Below are positions 33,898 to 43,782 of a DNA stretch of 64,000 nucleotides, piece after piece. Positions within the stretch are counted from its first letter, which is position 1; each line of letters starts with the position of its first letter. The notes under the pieces were generated by a model, which was not told the DNA's origin, did no database searches, and saw only the letters and a program-made list of their open reading frames with translations. The DNA is from Pseudomonas vranovensis DSM 16006. GTDB lineage: Bacteria > Pseudomonadota > Gammaproteobacteria > Pseudomonadales > Pseudomonadaceae. The stretch covers positions 1 to 64,000 of the forward strand of contig NZ_AUED01000018.1 of the NCBI RefSeq assembly GCF_000425805.1. Direction: 5' to 3'. The position numbers and the translations under genes are program-made.

Positions 33898-34886
33898 AGC
33901 CAGCCGAGCAGGGCCTGATGGAAACGCTCAGGTTCCTCGATCTGCGGCGCATGCCCAAGGCCCGGGAACTCCACCAGCTCGCCTTGTGGAATGAGCTTGC
34001 TGACCTTCTTGCCCAGGGTCTGGTAATGACCGAGCCGCGCCTTGACCTCGGGCGGGGCGACATCGCTGCCAATGGCGGTGGTATCGGCATCGCCGATCAG
34101 CAGCAGGGTCGGCATCTGCAGGTGCTTGAACTCATAGACCACTGGCTGGGTGAAGATCATGTCGTAGATCAGCGCCGAATTCCACGCCACCGCCTTGTGC
34201 CCGGGCCCCTGGTTGAGCCCTGCCAGCATCTGCACCCAACGTTCGTATGCAGGCTTCCAGCGCCCGGCGTAATAGGTCTTGCGCTCATAATTGCGTATCC
34301 CTTCGGCATCAAGCTTGAGCTCGCGTTCATGCCATTGATCGACGGTTCGGTAGGGCACGCCCAGGGCTTTCCAGTCCTCAAGGCCGATGGGATTGACCAG
34401 CGCCAGACGTTCGACCTGTTGTGGGTAGAGCAAGGCATAACGGGTGGCGAGCATGCCGCCGGTCGAGTGGCCGAGCAGGCTGGCCTTGCTGATCCCCAAT
34501 TGCTTGAGCAGGGCGTGGGTGTTGTCGGCCAGTTGCTGGAAGCTGTACTGGTAGTGCGCCGGTTTGCTTGAGCTGCAAAAACCGATCTGGTCCGGGGCGA
34601 TGACCCGGTAGCCGGCATCGCTCAGGGCCTTGATCGTGGTTTCCCAGGTGGCGGCGCAGAAGTTCTTGCCATGCATCAACACCAGGGTTCGGCCGTTGGC
34701 CTTGCCGCTGGCAGCAACGTCCATGTAGCCCATCTGCAGGGGCTGGCCCTGGGACTGGAAATCGAAATGCTTGAGGGGGTAGGGGTAGTCGAAACCTTCG
34801 AGTTGCGCGCCATAGGTCGGGGGCTGGGCGGCGAAGGCGTGGCTGGCGAGCAGGCCGCTCAGGGCCAGGGTGGATAAGCGCAGCAT
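33888..34886 (-). CDS. Secreted alpha/beta hydrolase
   Basis: A 332-residue alpha/beta-hydrolase with a signal peptide (LLASHAFA-AQ). The nucleophile elbow is GHSTGG, the oxyanion strand LVLMHGKNFCAATW, and the catalytic histidine is in FPGLGHAPQIEEP. An aspartate in LLLIGDADTTAIG completes the triad or supports it. The substrate is unknown; haloperoxidase-like and esterase-like members share this pattern. It lies 58 bp downstream of yqaA on the same strand, but an operon link with the copper genes is not clear. Confidence 0.88.
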   Translation of the reverse strand: MLRLSTLALSGLLASHAFAAQPPTYGAQLEGFDYPYPLKHFDFQSQGQPLQMGYMDVAASGKANGRTLVLMHGKNFCAATWETTIKALSDAGYRVIAPDQIGFCSSSKPAHYQYSFQQLADNTHALLKQLGISKASLLGHSTGGMLATRYALLYPQQVERLALVNPIGLEDWKALGVPYRTVDQWHERELKLDAEGIRNYERKTYYAGRWKPAYERWVQMLAGLNQGPGHKAVAWNSALIYDMIFTQPVVYEFKHLQMPTLLLIGDADTTAIGSDVAPPEVKARLGHYQTLGKKVSKLIPQGELVEFPGLGHAPQIEEPERFHQALLGWLGR

Positions 34887-34944
34887 CAGGGTACTCCGTG
34901 TTGAGCCTCGGGTTCAGGCTCAGACTCTACCCGCTTGCAGGGAT

Positions 34945-35379
34945 TCAATGTTGCATCCAGCCCAGTGTCACCAGCGCCAGCACCAGGTAGCGACCGGCCT
35001 TGGCCAGCGTCACCAGCACCAGGAAGCGCCAGAACGGTTCGCGCATGATCCCGGCGATCAGGGTCAACGGGTCACCGATCACCGGCATCCAGCTCAGCAA
35101 TAGCGACCACTGTCCGAAGCGCTGGTATCGCTGCTGGGCTTTTTCCAGTTGGGCGGGCTTGAACGGAAACCAGCGCCGGTCGCGCAGGTGCTCGATGCCC
35201 CGGCCCAGCAGCCAGTTGACGATCGAGCCCAGCACATTGCCGGCCGTGGCAATCAGCAACAGGCTCACCACCGCCTGCGGGTCGCGCACCAGCAAGCCCA
35301 CCAGCACGGCTTCCGATTGCAGCGGCAACAGGGTGGCGGCGCCAAAGGCGCTGAGAAACAGCGCCCATTCGCTCAACAT
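34945..35379 (-). CDS. YqaA family (DedA-like) membrane protein
   Basis: A 144-residue inner-membrane protein with three to four hydrophobic segments. It has the DedA/SNARE-associated motif region (LLSWMPVIGDPLTLIAGIMREPFWRF, read in parts). Its size and N-terminus (LSAFGAATLLPLQSEAVL) fit YqaA, a short DedA relative implicated in lipid or membrane homeostasis. It starts 10 bp after the end of the DUF411 gene, so it is probably the last gene of the copper operon. Confidence 0.88.
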   Translation of the reverse strand: MLSEWALFLSAFGAATLLPLQSEAVLVGLLVRDPQAVVSLLLIATAGNVLGSIVNWLLGRGIEHLRDRRWFPFKPAQLEKAQQRYQRFGQWSLLLSWMPVIGDPLTLIAGIMREPFWRFLVLVTLAKAGRYLVLALVTLGWMQH

Positions 35380-35389
35380 TCAGGGCGGA

Positions 35390-35818
35390 TCAGTACTTGG
35401 CAACCACTTCGTCGCGGCCATCCTGGGTCAGGCCAATGACTTCGTAGGCATCCTTGTGGTCGCCCATTTCCATGCCGGGCGAGCCCATGGGCATGCCCGG
35501 TACGGCCAGGCCCTTGAGGTCGGAGCGCTTGGCCAGCAACTTGACTTGCTCGGCCGGTACATGGCCCTCGACGAACTTGCCGTCGATCACGCCGGTGTGG
35601 CATGAGGCCAGGCGCGGTGCCACGCCCAGGCGTTGCTTGACGGCGCTCATGTTCGGCTCGACATGATCATTGACGGTAAACCCGTTGTCGCGCAGGTGGG
35701 TGATCCACTCTTTGCAGCAGCCGCAGTTCGGGTCGCGGTAGACGTCGATGGTCTGGCCGGCCTGGGCCAGGGTGCTCAGGGCCAGCAGGCCGAAAGCGGC
35801 GATTTTCTTGCTCAACAT
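35390..35818 (-). CDS. DUF411 periplasmic metal-related protein
   Basis: A 142-residue secreted protein (signal peptide ending AQA-GQ). The DUF411 core is clear: VYRDPNCGCCKEWITHL with its CGCC metal or redox site, LASCHTGVIDG, and VEGHVPAEQVKLL. A methionine-rich stretch (VPGMPMGSPGMEMGDH) suggests copper binding. DUF411 proteins commonly accompany copper resistance genes. It lies 15 bp downstream of copB and 10 bp upstream of yqaA, in the same operon. Confidence 0.92.
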   Translation of the reverse strand: MLSKKIAAFGLLALSTLAQAGQTIDVYRDPNCGCCKEWITHLRDNGFTVNDHVEPNMSAVKQRLGVAPRLASCHTGVIDGKFVEGHVPAEQVKLLAKRSDLKGLAVPGMPMGSPGMEMGDHKDAYEVIGLTQDGRDEVVAKY

Positions 35819-35833
35819 GGTGATTCTCCAAGA

Positions 35834-36715
35834 CTAGAAACGCAGGCGGACACCGGCGACCAGGCGGGTCTGGCCGATGTCGCCGTCGTCATCACGAAGC
35901 TGTTCGGCAGCATTGCCGTAGCTTCGGTTGAAACTCACGCCCAGGTAAGGGGCAAATCCGCGGGTGATCTCATACCGCAGACGCACGCCGATCTCACTGT
36001 CGGCAAGGCCGCTGCCCTGGTCGCGGCTGGCGTCGTTACGGCCATAGAAATTGGCCTCCAGGGAGGGCTCGAGTACCCAGCGATTGGTCAGCAGGATAGC
36101 GTAACTGCTCTCCAGGCGCAGCGCGGTTTGTTGACGCTCACCCACGTAGGCAGTGGCTTCCAGCTCCAGGCCATAGAGCGGCGTGCCCTGGATACCGAAT
36201 GCCGCCCAGGCCTGGCCACTGGCCGGTTTGAAATCCTGACGCACGCCACCCACCAACTCCCACCAGGGACTGATGGCGTGGCCCCAGAGTGCCTGCAGTT
36301 CAGCCTTGTGGGTGACGCCGTTTTCTCGCTCGCCTTCGGTACGCAGCCAGAGCCGGTCCACGTCGCCGCCGATCCAGGCGTTGGCGTTCCAGTTCAGCAC
36401 GTCGCGGCTGTCGTAGTTCTGATACTCCAGTTGTTCAACGATCACTGCCCAATTGACCTGCTTGTCATGCACCGAGTGACCGGGCAAGGGCGGGAAAGCG
36501 GCGCGGCGGTCGGCGTCGGTGATGGGGCGCAAGGGGGTACGCGGCGTGTCCGGGGCCTGAGCATGACTCATGACGCTGTGGTCCATTGCGCCGTGCTTCA
36601 TGCTGCCGTGGTTCATGGCCCCATGGTCCATCGGCTGCGCGCGCAGGTCTTCACTGGCCAGTAGGGTGAGCAGTGCCAGGCTGCCCAGCAGCGGGCGATT
36701 GAAGAATTCATTCAT
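35834..36715 (-). CDS. copB: Copper resistance protein B (outer membrane)
   Basis: A 293-residue CopB/PcoB protein. After the signal peptide comes a short Met/His-rich segment ([18 protein letters not shown]) that can bind copper. An outer-membrane beta-barrel domain ends with an aromatic residue ([10 protein letters not shown]). Family motifs include [40 protein letters not shown] and [11 protein letters not shown]. The start at 36715 overlaps the copA stop in ATGAATGA, indicating coupled translation. It is the second gene of copA-copB-DUF411-yqaA. Confidence 0.94.
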   Translation of the reverse strand: MNEFFNRPLLGSLALLTLLASEDLRAQPMDHGAMNHGSMKHGAMDHSVMSHAQAPDTPRTPLRPITDADRRAAFPPLPGHSVHDKQVNWAVIVEQLEYQNYDSRDVLNWNANAWIGGDVDRLWLRTEGERENGVTHKAELQALWGHAISPWWELVGGVRQDFKPASGQAWAAFGIQGTPLYGLELEATAYVGERQQTALRLESSYAILLTNRWVLEPSLEANFYGRNDASRDQGSGLADSEIGVRLRYEITRGFAPYLGVSFNRSYGNAAEQLRDDDGDIGQTRLVAGVRLRF

Positions 36716-38426
36716 CGACGCGTACCTCGCGGAACATGCCCATCTCCATGTGGTAGAGCAAGTGGCAGTGATAGGCCCAGCGACCCAGGGCATCGGCGCT
36801 GACCCGGTAGCTGCGCCGGCTGCCCGGCGGGATGTCGAGGGTGTGCTTGCGCACCTGGAAGCGGCCGTGTTCGTCCTCCAGGTCACTCCACAACCCGTGC
36901 AGGTGGATTGGGTGGGCCATCATGGTGTCGTTGACCAGGGTGATGCGCAGCCGCTCGCCGTAGGTCAGGCGCAGGGGCTCGGCGTCGGAAAACTTGATGC
37001 CGTTGAACGACCAGGCAAAGCGTTCCATATGGCCGGTCAGGTGCAGCTCGATTTCCCGGGATGGCTCGCGGCCGTCCGGGTCGGAAAAGGTGCTTTTGAG
37101 GTCGGCATAGGTCAGTACCCGGCGACCGTTGTTGCGCAGGCCGATGCCCGGGTCGGCGAGGTTGGGTTTGGGGCTCATGGTCTGCATGTCTACCAGCGGG
37201 TTGTCGGTTTCGCTGGCCGGGTGGGCCTGCATGCCGGACATGGCGCCGTGGTCCATACCCTCCATGCCAGCCATCTTGCTGTGATCCATGCCTCCCATGG
37301 CATCCATGCCGCCGTGGCCCATGTCGGCCATGGTCAGGATCGGCCGTGGATCGGGAACCGGCACGGGGGCGCTGAGTCCGGCACTGCGCGCCAGGGTGCC
37401 GCGGGCGTAGCCGGTACGGTCCATGCTCTGGGCGTAGAGGGTGTAGGCGGGGAGGTCGCCCACCTCGACCAGCACATCGTAGGTTTCAGCCACGGCAATG
37501 CGCAGTTCATCCACGCTCACCGGATGCACCGGCATACCGTCGGCGGCGATGACCGTCAGCTTCAACCCCGGGATGCGAAAATCGAAGTAGCTCATGGCCG
37601 AGCCGTTGATCAGGCGCAGGCGCACGGTTTCACCCGGCTGGAACAGGCAGGTGAAGTTGCCGTCCGGGGGCTGGCCGTTGAGCAGGTAGGTGTAGGTGGC
37701 GGCGCTGATGTCGGCAAGGTCGGTAGGGCTCATGCGCATTTGCGCCCAGCCCTTGCGCTCGGCCACGGTCTTTGACCAGCCGTGCAGCGCCACGTCGTCG
37801 ATGAAATCACCGACGGTGCGCTTGTGGTAGTTGAAGGCGTCGGACTGCTTTTTCAGCGTGGCCATCAATTCATCAGGTGCCTGATCGCTCCAGTCGCTGA
37901 GCAACAGCACATAGTCGCGCTGGTAGCGATGAGGCTCGGGCGCCTTGGGCTCGATGACGATCGCGCCATACACTCCGGCCTGCTCCTGCAGGCCGGAATG
38001 GCTGTGATACCAGTAGGTGCCGCTTTGCTGCAGGGTGAACTGGTACAGGTAGTCGCCGCCGGGTTCGATGCCGGCAAAGCTCAGGCCCGGCACGCCATCC
38101 ATGTTCGCCGGCAGGATGATGCCGTGCCAGTGCAGCGAGGTCGGTTCGTCCAGGCGATTGCGCACTCGCAAAGTTACCGTGTCGCCTTCGCGCCAACGCA
38201 GCACCGGGCCTGGCAGGCTGTTGTTGATGGTCAGTGCGGTGCGCGGGCGGCCGGTGATGTTCACTGGCGTCTGGCCAATGAACAGATCGAAGTCGCGGCC
38301 GGTGAGTTCATTGCCCAGCGGGGTGCTGGCAGCGAAGGCAGGCAGGCGCCAGAGACCAAGGCCGGCCAGGGTACTGGCGGCGGCGAAGCCTTTGACGAAG
38401 GTACGGCGGGTGGGGTGTCGGAGCAT
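36708..38426 (-). CDS. copA: Copper resistance multicopper oxidase CopA
   Basis: A 572-residue periplasmic multicopper oxidase with a twin-arginine signal ([13 protein letters not shown]). The copper ligands lie in [31 protein letters not shown] and [16 protein letters not shown] Met/His-rich loop ([20 protein letters not shown] and following) at about 365-405 is the copper-binding insert typical of CopA/PcoA. It oxidises Cu(I) or sequesters copper in the periplasm. I start it at 38426 so that the Tat motif is N-terminal; an in-frame ATG at 38462 is possible. A CopR-type box lies about 75 bp upstream. Confidence 0.95.
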   Translation of the reverse strand: MLRHPTRRTFVKGFAAASTLAGLGLWRLPAFAASTPLGNELTGRDFDLFIGQTPVNITGRPRTALTINNSLPGPVLRWREGDTVTLRVRNRLDEPTSLHWHGIILPANMDGVPGLSFAGIEPGGDYLYQFTLQQSGTYWYHSHSGLQEQAGVYGAIVIEPKAPEPHRYQRDYVLLLSDWSDQAPDELMATLKKQSDAFNYHKRTVGDFIDDVALHGWSKTVAERKGWAQMRMSPTDLADISAATYTYLLNGQPPDGNFTCLFQPGETVRLRLINGSAMSYFDFRIPGLKLTVIAADGMPVHPVSVDELRIAVAETYDVLVEVGDLPAYTLYAQSMDRTGYARGTLARSAGLSAPVPVPDPRPILTMADMGHGGMDAMGGMDHSKMAGMEGMDHGAMSGMQAHPASETDNPLVDMQTMSPKPNLADPGIGLRNNGRRVLTYADLKSTFSDPDGREPSREIELHLTGHMERFAWSFNGIKFSDAEPLRLTYGERLRITLVNDTMMAHPIHLHGLWSDLEDEHGRFQVRKHTLDIPPGSRRSYRVSADALGRWAYHCHLLYHMEMGMFREVRVDE

Positions 38427-38497
38427 GTCATTGCCAATCCAGTAGCGATGGTGGCACGACATTAGTCAGTGGCGACTGTCAGGAAACTGAGACGCAG

Positions 38498-38513
38498 ATT
38501 ACAGATTTGTCAG
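38498..38513 (-). promoter_or_regulatory. CopR-type operator (cop box)
   Basis: On the minus strand the sequence CTGACAAATCTGTAAT fits the P. aeruginosa CopR motif CTGACA-N5-GTAAT exactly, as I recall it. It lies about 70-90 bp upstream of copA in the right direction. It predicts copper-inducible expression through a CopRS pair encoded outside the window. Confidence 0.7.
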
Positions 38514-38621
38514 TTGCCCTCGCGCGCCTGCAGTGACGAAGGCTATTGGGCGCTGCTTTTCGCCGGCCCCCTTCCTGCGTTAGCCTTGATGGCTCAGCAC
38601 CAGTGGGGGCAAGGAGTATCC

Positions 38622-39368
38622 ATGGACAAGGTCATCGTGATCACCGGCGCCAGCCGCGGCATTGGCGCCGCAACGGCACGCCTGGCGGCCCGTGAGGGCT
38701 ATCGCATTTGTATCAACTACCTGAGCGACGACGAGGCGGCCCAGCGTGTGCTGGCCGAGGTGCGCGAGCTGGGTGCCGAGGCCATCGTGGTCAAGGCTGA
38801 CGTCAGTGTCGAGGACGAGATCATCCAGCTGTTCCACCGCGTCGATGCCGAGCTGGGCCCGGTGACCGCACTGGTCAACAATGCCGGGACCATCGGCCAG
38901 AAAAGCCGGGTCGAGGAAGTGTCGGAATTCCGCCTGCTCAAGTTGATGAAAACCAACGTGGTCGGGCCGATCCTGTGTACCAAGCATGCCTTGCAGCGCA
39001 TGTCGACGCGTCACGGTGGCCAGGGCGGCAGCATCGTCAACGTGTCATCGGTCGCCGCCCGCCTGGGTTCGCCCAACGAGTATGTCGACTACGCCGCCAC
39101 CAAGGGCGCGCTGGATACCTTTACCGTGGGGCTGGCCAAGGAAGTGGCCGGTGAAGGCGTGCGGGTCAATACCGTGCGCCCGGGCTACATCTTCACCGAC
39201 TTCCACGCCCTGAGCGGCGATCCGGACCGGGTCAGCAAGCTTGAACCCGGCATTCCCATGGGGCGTGGCGGCCAGGCCGAGGAAGTGGCCGAGGCGATCA
39301 TCTGGTTGCTGTCGGACAAGGCTTCGTATTCCACCGGCAGCTTCATCGACCTGGGCGGCGGGCGCTGA
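38622..39368 (+). CDS. Short-chain dehydrogenase/reductase
   Basis: A 248-residue classical SDR. The nucleotide-binding motif is TGASRGIG (about 8-15), with NNAG in ALVNNAGTIG, the catalytic serine in IVNVSSVAARLG, and YxxxK in DYAATKGALD. It likely uses NAD(P)H on a carbonyl substrate; the substrate is unknown. C-terminal GQAEEVAEAIIWLLSDKASY and TGSFIDLGGGR are standard. The ATG at 38622 has AAGGAG upstream. It diverges from copA. Confidence 0.92.
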   Translation: MDKVIVITGASRGIGAATARLAAREGYRICINYLSDDEAAQRVLAEVRELGAEAIVVKADVSVEDEIIQLFHRVDAELGPVTALVNNAGTIGQKSRVEEVSEFRLLKLMKTNVVGPILCTKHALQRMSTRHGGQGGSIVNVSSVAARLGSPNEYVDYAATKGALDTFTVGLAKEVAGEGVRVNTVRPGYIFTDFHALSGDPDRVSKLEPGIPMGRGGQAEEVAEAIIWLLSDKASYSTGSFIDLGGGR

Positions 39369-40718
39369 TCAGGTGCGCAGGTCCTCTTGCGGCTCAAGGC
39401 GCGGCAAGTACAGGTGGATGCTGGTGCCCTGGCCCGGTACCGACTGTACCCGTGCCTGGCCACCGGACTGGCGCACAAACCCGTAGACCATCGACAGGCC
39501 CAGGCCGGTGCCCTGGCCTACGGGTTTGGTGGTGAAGAACGGATCGAATACCCGTCGCTGCACCTCGGGAGGCATACCAGTGCCATCGTCGCAGACGCTC
39601 AGGCGCAGGTAGTGGCCGGGTGGCAGGTCCAGCAGCGCAGCGTCCTGGGCATCGAGCAGCAGGTTGCGGGTCTCGATGGTGATATGCCCGTAATCCGGCA
39701 GCGCATCACGAGCATTCAGGCACAGGTTGAGCAACGCATTTTCCAGCTGTGGCGGGTCAACGAAGGTGTGCCACGGCGGTGTGCTGGTGATGACGTTGAC
39801 TTCAATCTGCGGACCGACGCTGCGGCGGATCAGCTCCTCCATGCCGGCCACCAGCGCGTTCATATCGGTGGGGCGTGGATCCAGCAGCTGGCGCCGGGAA
39901 AAGGCCAGCAATCGCTGGATCAACGATGCGGCGCGATTGGAGGCTTCTTCGGCGGTATCCAGCAGCCGGTCAATGTCTTGATGACGACCTTTGGCCAGCA
40001 GATTACGCGAGATCTGCAGGGCGCCCAGCACACCGGTGAGCAGGTTGTTGAAGTCATGGGCGATGCCGCCGGTGAGCTGGCCTACGGCTTCCATTTTCTG
40101 CGACTGGCGCAAGGCTTCTTCGGCCTTGTGCAGTTGATGCTGTTCTTGCTGCAGTTCAGCCACGGCCTGGGCTACCCGTTGCTCCAAGTCTTCATTGAGC
40201 CGCTTGAGTGCGCCTTGCGCCCGTATGCGCTCGGTGATGTCCTGGAACAGCACCGCCACTTGGCGGGCGCTGGCAGGCTCCATGCGAAACGCGCAAATAC
40301 TCAGAAAGCGGCCGGTGGCGACCAGTTCCTGTTCAAAACGCACCGGCTCGCCTGTCAGTAACACCGGGCGGTAACGTTCAATCCAGTCATCGGCCTCGGC
40401 GGCCACCATGCTCCTGAGCGTTTGCCCGACCACATGTTCGATGCCCGCGTGCTTGGCATAGGCAGCGTTGGCTTCGATATGAATGTAGTCACTGAGGGGG
40501 CCATGGGGGCCATCGAAGAATTCGATGATGCAGAAGCCTTCGTCCATGGTGTCGAACAAAAACAGGTAGCGCTGCCGGGCTTCGGCCAGGGCCTGTTCGA
40601 TCTGTGCCTGGACGCGGTCACGGGCGTTGCGCTCAGCCAACTGGGCCTTGAGTTGCGTGTTTTGCTGCCGGAGTGCATCCAGCTGTTGGCGCAGCGTGTC
40701 GAGTTCGCTTGGTGGCAT
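39369..40718 (-). CDS. PAS-domain sensor histidine kinase, soluble, without partner regulator
   Basis: A 449-residue kinase without TM segments. An N-terminal coiled coil (about 3-40) precedes a PAS-type domain (about 48-170, [16 protein letters not shown]). The H box is [20 protein letters not shown], of the HDFNN class. The catalytic domain has [37 protein letters not shown] (in parts) and [11 protein letters not shown]. No receiver domain is fused or encoded nearby. I chose 40718 because the open frame beyond it overlaps the MocR gene in antisense-like composition. It abuts the convergent SDR gene with no gap. Confidence 0.88.
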   Translation of the reverse strand: MPPSELDTLRQQLDALRQQNTQLKAQLAERNARDRVQAQIEQALAEARQRYLFLFDTMDEGFCIIEFFDGPHGPLSDYIHIEANAAYAKHAGIEHVVGQTLRSMVAAEADDWIERYRPVLLTGEPVRFEQELVATGRFLSICAFRMEPASARQVAVLFQDITERIRAQGALKRLNEDLEQRVAQAVAELQQEQHQLHKAEEALRQSQKMEAVGQLTGGIAHDFNNLLTGVLGALQISRNLLAKGRHQDIDRLLDTAEEASNRAASLIQRLLAFSRRQLLDPRPTDMNALVAGMEELIRRSVGPQIEVNVITSTPPWHTFVDPPQLENALLNLCLNARDALPDYGHITIETRNLLLDAQDAALLDLPPGHYLRLSVCDDGTGMPPEVQRRVFDPFFTTKPVGQGTGLGLSMVYGFVRQSGGQARVQSVPGQGTSIHLYLPRLEPQEDLRT

Positions 40719-40798
40719 ACGGGAGTTCCGGCCTGGAGACCTGAAACTGTAGCGCTCCCGGCGGCGCTCAACAATGCTGTCGAGGCACGCCTGGCGGT

Positions 40799-42211
40799 TT
40801 AGAACGAACGCACGATCCTGCCCAGGGTTTCCATGGCCTTTTCCGACTGCTCGGTCCAGGGGCTGCCGTAGTTCAGGCGAATGCAGTTGCGAAAGCGCTG
40901 GGTCGGCGAAAAGATCGGCCCGGGGGCAATACTGATACCTTGAGCCAGGGCCATCTGGAACAGCTTGAGCGAATCCATCTGCTCGGGCAGCTCCAGCCAC
41001 AGGAAGTATCCACCGGCCGGATGGCTGACGCGGGTCTGGGCCGGAAAGTGCCGGGCAATGGCGGCAAGCATGGCGTTCTGCTGCTCTTCCAGGGCGTACC
41101 TGAGCCGGCGCAGGTGGCGGTCGTAGCCACCGTGCTGCAAGTAGTCGGCGATCGCTGCCTGGGCGGGCATGGAAGCGCACAGCGAGGTCATCAACTTCAG
41201 CCGTTCGATTTTCTGCGCGTAACGCCCGGCCGCCACCCAGCCGATACGGTAACCCGGTGCCAGGCTCTTGGAAAACGAGCCGCAGTGCATCACCAGGCCG
41301 TCGGTGTCGAACGCCTTGGCTGGTTTTGGCGCCTGCTGGGCGTAGTACAGCTCGGCATACACATCGTCTTCGATCAGCGGCACCTGGTGCTCACGCAGCA
41401 GTTCGACCAATTGCTGTTTCTTTTCCTCCGGCATGCTGGCGCCCACCGGGTTCTGAAAGTTGGTCATGCACCACACGGCCTTGACCGGGTGCTTGCTCAA
41501 GGTTTGTGCCAATACGCCCAGGTCGATGCCTTCGCGCGGGTGTACGGGAATCTCCACTGCCTTGAGCTTGAGGCGTTCCAGTACTTGCAGGCAGGCATAG
41601 AAGGCCGGCGCTTCGATGGCCACCAGGTCACCTGGCTCGGTCACCGCCTGCAGGCACAGGTTCAGCGCTTCCAGCGCACCGTTGGTGATCAACAGCTCCT
41701 CCATGGGCAGCATCAGCCCGCCCACCATGTAGCGCAGGGCGATCTGCCGGCGCAGCTGGGGATTGCCCGGCGACAGGTCGGTAACGACCATGCGCGGGTC
41801 CATCTCGCGGCTGGCACTGGCCATGGAGCGGGCCAGGCGCGGTAACGGGAACAGGTGCGGGCTGGGGAAGGCCGAGCCGAAGGGCACGGTTTGCGGGTCT
41901 TTGATCGAGTCGAGGATCGAGAACACCAGCTCACTGACATCCACTTCGGTGGACTCGCTGGCCTGTTCGATGATCTGTGGTTCGTTGAACTGACGCGGGG
42001 CATGGGCATTGACGAAGTAGCCTGAGCGCGGCCGTGCCCGGATCAGCCCGCGGCGTTCCAGCAGGTAGTAGGCCTGGAATACCGTCGAAGGGCTGACCCC
42101 GTGGGTCTGGCTGGCGTAACGCACCGATGGCACCCGCTGGCCGGGGGCAAGGACCCCGGAGCGAATCAGTTCGGCAATGTCGTCGGCGAATTTTTCGTAG
42201 CGTTTCATCAT
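40799..42211 (-). CDS. MocR-type regulator: GntR HTH fused to aminotransferase fold
   Basis: A 470-residue PdxR/MocR regulator. The N-terminal winged helix (1-75) reads VPSVRYASQTHGVSPSTVFQAYYLLERRGLI in parts. The aminotransferase domain (about 110-470) keeps the PLP lysine in GSFSKSLAPGYRIGW and the ENDVYAEL-like IEDDVYAELYY motif. Such proteins sense PLP or an amino compound and usually regulate a neighbouring gene. Here the divergent side has none nearby and the downstream gene is a histidine kinase. Two adjacent ATG codons (42211, 42208) are both possible starts. Confidence 0.9.
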   Translation of the reverse strand: MMKRYEKFADDIAELIRSGVLAPGQRVPSVRYASQTHGVSPSTVFQAYYLLERRGLIRARPRSGYFVNAHAPRQFNEPQIIEQASESTEVDVSELVFSILDSIKDPQTVPFGSAFPSPHLFPLPRLARSMASASREMDPRMVVTDLSPGNPQLRRQIALRYMVGGLMLPMEELLITNGALEALNLCLQAVTEPGDLVAIEAPAFYACLQVLERLKLKAVEIPVHPREGIDLGVLAQTLSKHPVKAVWCMTNFQNPVGASMPEEKKQQLVELLREHQVPLIEDDVYAELYYAQQAPKPAKAFDTDGLVMHCGSFSKSLAPGYRIGWVAAGRYAQKIERLKLMTSLCASMPAQAAIADYLQHGGYDRHLRRLRYALEEQQNAMLAAIARHFPAQTRVSHPAGGYFLWLELPEQMDSLKLFQMALAQGISIAPGPIFSPTQRFRNCIRLNYGSPWTEQSEKAMETLGRIVRSF

Positions 42212-42248
42212 GGCTCTGGACGTTTCGACTGCTGCGAAGTGTATGTGA

Positions 42249-43661
42249 TCAACGGTTCATTGGCGCGACAAAACGGCTGTGGGCAGTGCTGGCAACGCCG
42301 GGCTCGTCGGTGTCGACCACTTCAAAACCGATCGTCTGGGAGCTGCTCGGGGCGCGTTCGGCGAGCATGGCTACCGACACCGGCAACTCGCTCATCTCGC
42401 CTGCGTCCAGGGTGAACTCGGTCTTGCCGTGCAGCTCGAAGCCCTCGGCATCGACCAGACGCAGGCGGTAGCGCTGCGGTAGCTGGGTCTTGTTGATGAC
42501 TTTGAGGGTGTAGATGTTTTCGATCTGGCCGAGGTTGTTCTCGCGGAACAGGCCACGGTCCTTGATGACGTCCATCGACACCATCGGTCGTTGCTGCAGG
42601 GCGATGATCAGGGCGCCAATCATCACCACCAGCGCGGTGACGTAGCCCAGCAGGCGAGGGCGCAGCCAGTTGGTCTTGCCGCCTTGCAGGTTGTGTTCGG
42701 ACTTGTAGCCGACCAGGCCACGGGCATAGCCCATTTTGTCCATGATCGAGTCGCAGGCATCGATGCAGGCCGCGCAGCCAATGCACTCCATCTGCAGGCC
42801 ATCGCGAATGTCGATGCCGGTTGGGCAGACCTGCACGCACATCTGGCAGTCGATGCAATCACCCAGGCCCCTGGCCTTGTAGTCGCTGTCTTTCTTGCGC
42901 GGGCCACGTGATTCGCCACGGGCCGGGTCGTAGGCAATGGCCAGGGTGTCCTTGTCGAACATCACGCTCTGGAACCGGGCGTAGGGGCACATGTGCATGC
43001 ACACCGCTTCACGCAGCCAGCCGGCGTTGATGTAGGTGGCGCCGGTGAAGAACAGTACCCAGAACAGGGCGACGCCGCTCAGTTGCAGGGTGAAGAGTTC
43101 TTCGGCCAGTGGCCGGATCGGGGTGAAGTAGCCGACGAACGTCAGCCCGGTGATCAAGGCGATGGCCAGCCACAGCGTGTGCTTGGCCGAGCGCCGGGTC
43201 AGCTTGTTCAGGCTCCATGGGGCGGCATCGAGCTTGATACGCTGGTTGCGGTCGCCCTCGGTAACCTTCTCGCACCACATGAACAGCCAGGTCCAGGAGC
43301 TTTGCGGGCAGGTGTAACCGCACCACACCCGTCCGGCCAGCACGGTGATGGCGAACAGGCCGAAGGCGCAGATGATCAGCAGTGCCGAGAGGAGAATGAA
43401 GTCTTGCGGCCAGAAGGTGGCACCGAAGATGTGGAACTTGCTTTGCGCCAGGTCCCACAGTACTGCCTGGCGACCGTTCCAGTTCAACCAGACGGTGCCG
43501 AAGAACAGCACATAAAGAAAACCCGCGCCCAGCAGGCGCAGGTTGCGAAACAAGCCGGTGAAGCTGCGGGTATGGATCTGTCTGTCGCTGCTGGCGGTCT
43601 TCTTCTTGGCGGTGGAAGGCTCGGCAATTTCAACGATCTGGACGGGAATTCTATCGCTCAT
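42249..43661 (-). CDS. ccoG: Cytochrome c oxidase accessory protein CcoG (RdxA/FixG family)
   Basis: A 470-residue membrane ferredoxin-like protein involved in maturation of cbb3 oxidase (copper reduction for CcoN). TM segments lie at about 40-60, 88-110, 160-185, 190-215 and 335-355. Two [4Fe-4S] motifs are present: CIDCQMCVQVCP and CIGCAACIDACD. Other conserved cysteines are in VWCGYTCPQSSW and AVCMHMCPYARFQ. The C-terminal FixG-type immunoglobulin-like domain follows (EFTLDAGEMSELPVSV). The usual neighbours, ccoNOQP and ccoHIS, are absent, so this may be a detached copy. Confidence 0.94.
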   Translation of the reverse strand: MSDRIPVQIVEIAEPSTAKKKTASSDRQIHTRSFTGLFRNLRLLGAGFLYVLFFGTVWLNWNGRQAVLWDLAQSKFHIFGATFWPQDFILLSALLIICAFGLFAITVLAGRVWCGYTCPQSSWTWLFMWCEKVTEGDRNQRIKLDAAPWSLNKLTRRSAKHTLWLAIALITGLTFVGYFTPIRPLAEELFTLQLSGVALFWVLFFTGATYINAGWLREAVCMHMCPYARFQSVMFDKDTLAIAYDPARGESRGPRKKDSDYKARGLGDCIDCQMCVQVCPTGIDIRDGLQMECIGCAACIDACDSIMDKMGYARGLVGYKSEHNLQGGKTNWLRPRLLGYVTALVVMIGALIIALQQRPMVSMDVIKDRGLFRENNLGQIENIYTLKVINKTQLPQRYRLRLVDAEGFELHGKTEFTLDAGEMSELPVSVAMLAERAPSSSQTIGFEVVDTDEPGVASTAHSRFVAPMNR

Positions 43662-43782
43662 GGTTCGTCGCTCATCAGGCCTCGATCAGGCCAGAGCACT
43701 ATGGCGTCCCATCTGTTTGCATAACAGGCTCAGGTATTTCTATAAAAACCGTATCAGATTTATCGCCAGAACCCTGCAGCCC

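Noticed and set aside
40719..41180. N-terminal extension of the histidine kinase by 154 residues
   Set aside because: The extension overlaps the MocR gene on the same strand in another frame and has shadow-frame composition; the PAS domain and coiled coil start after 40718.
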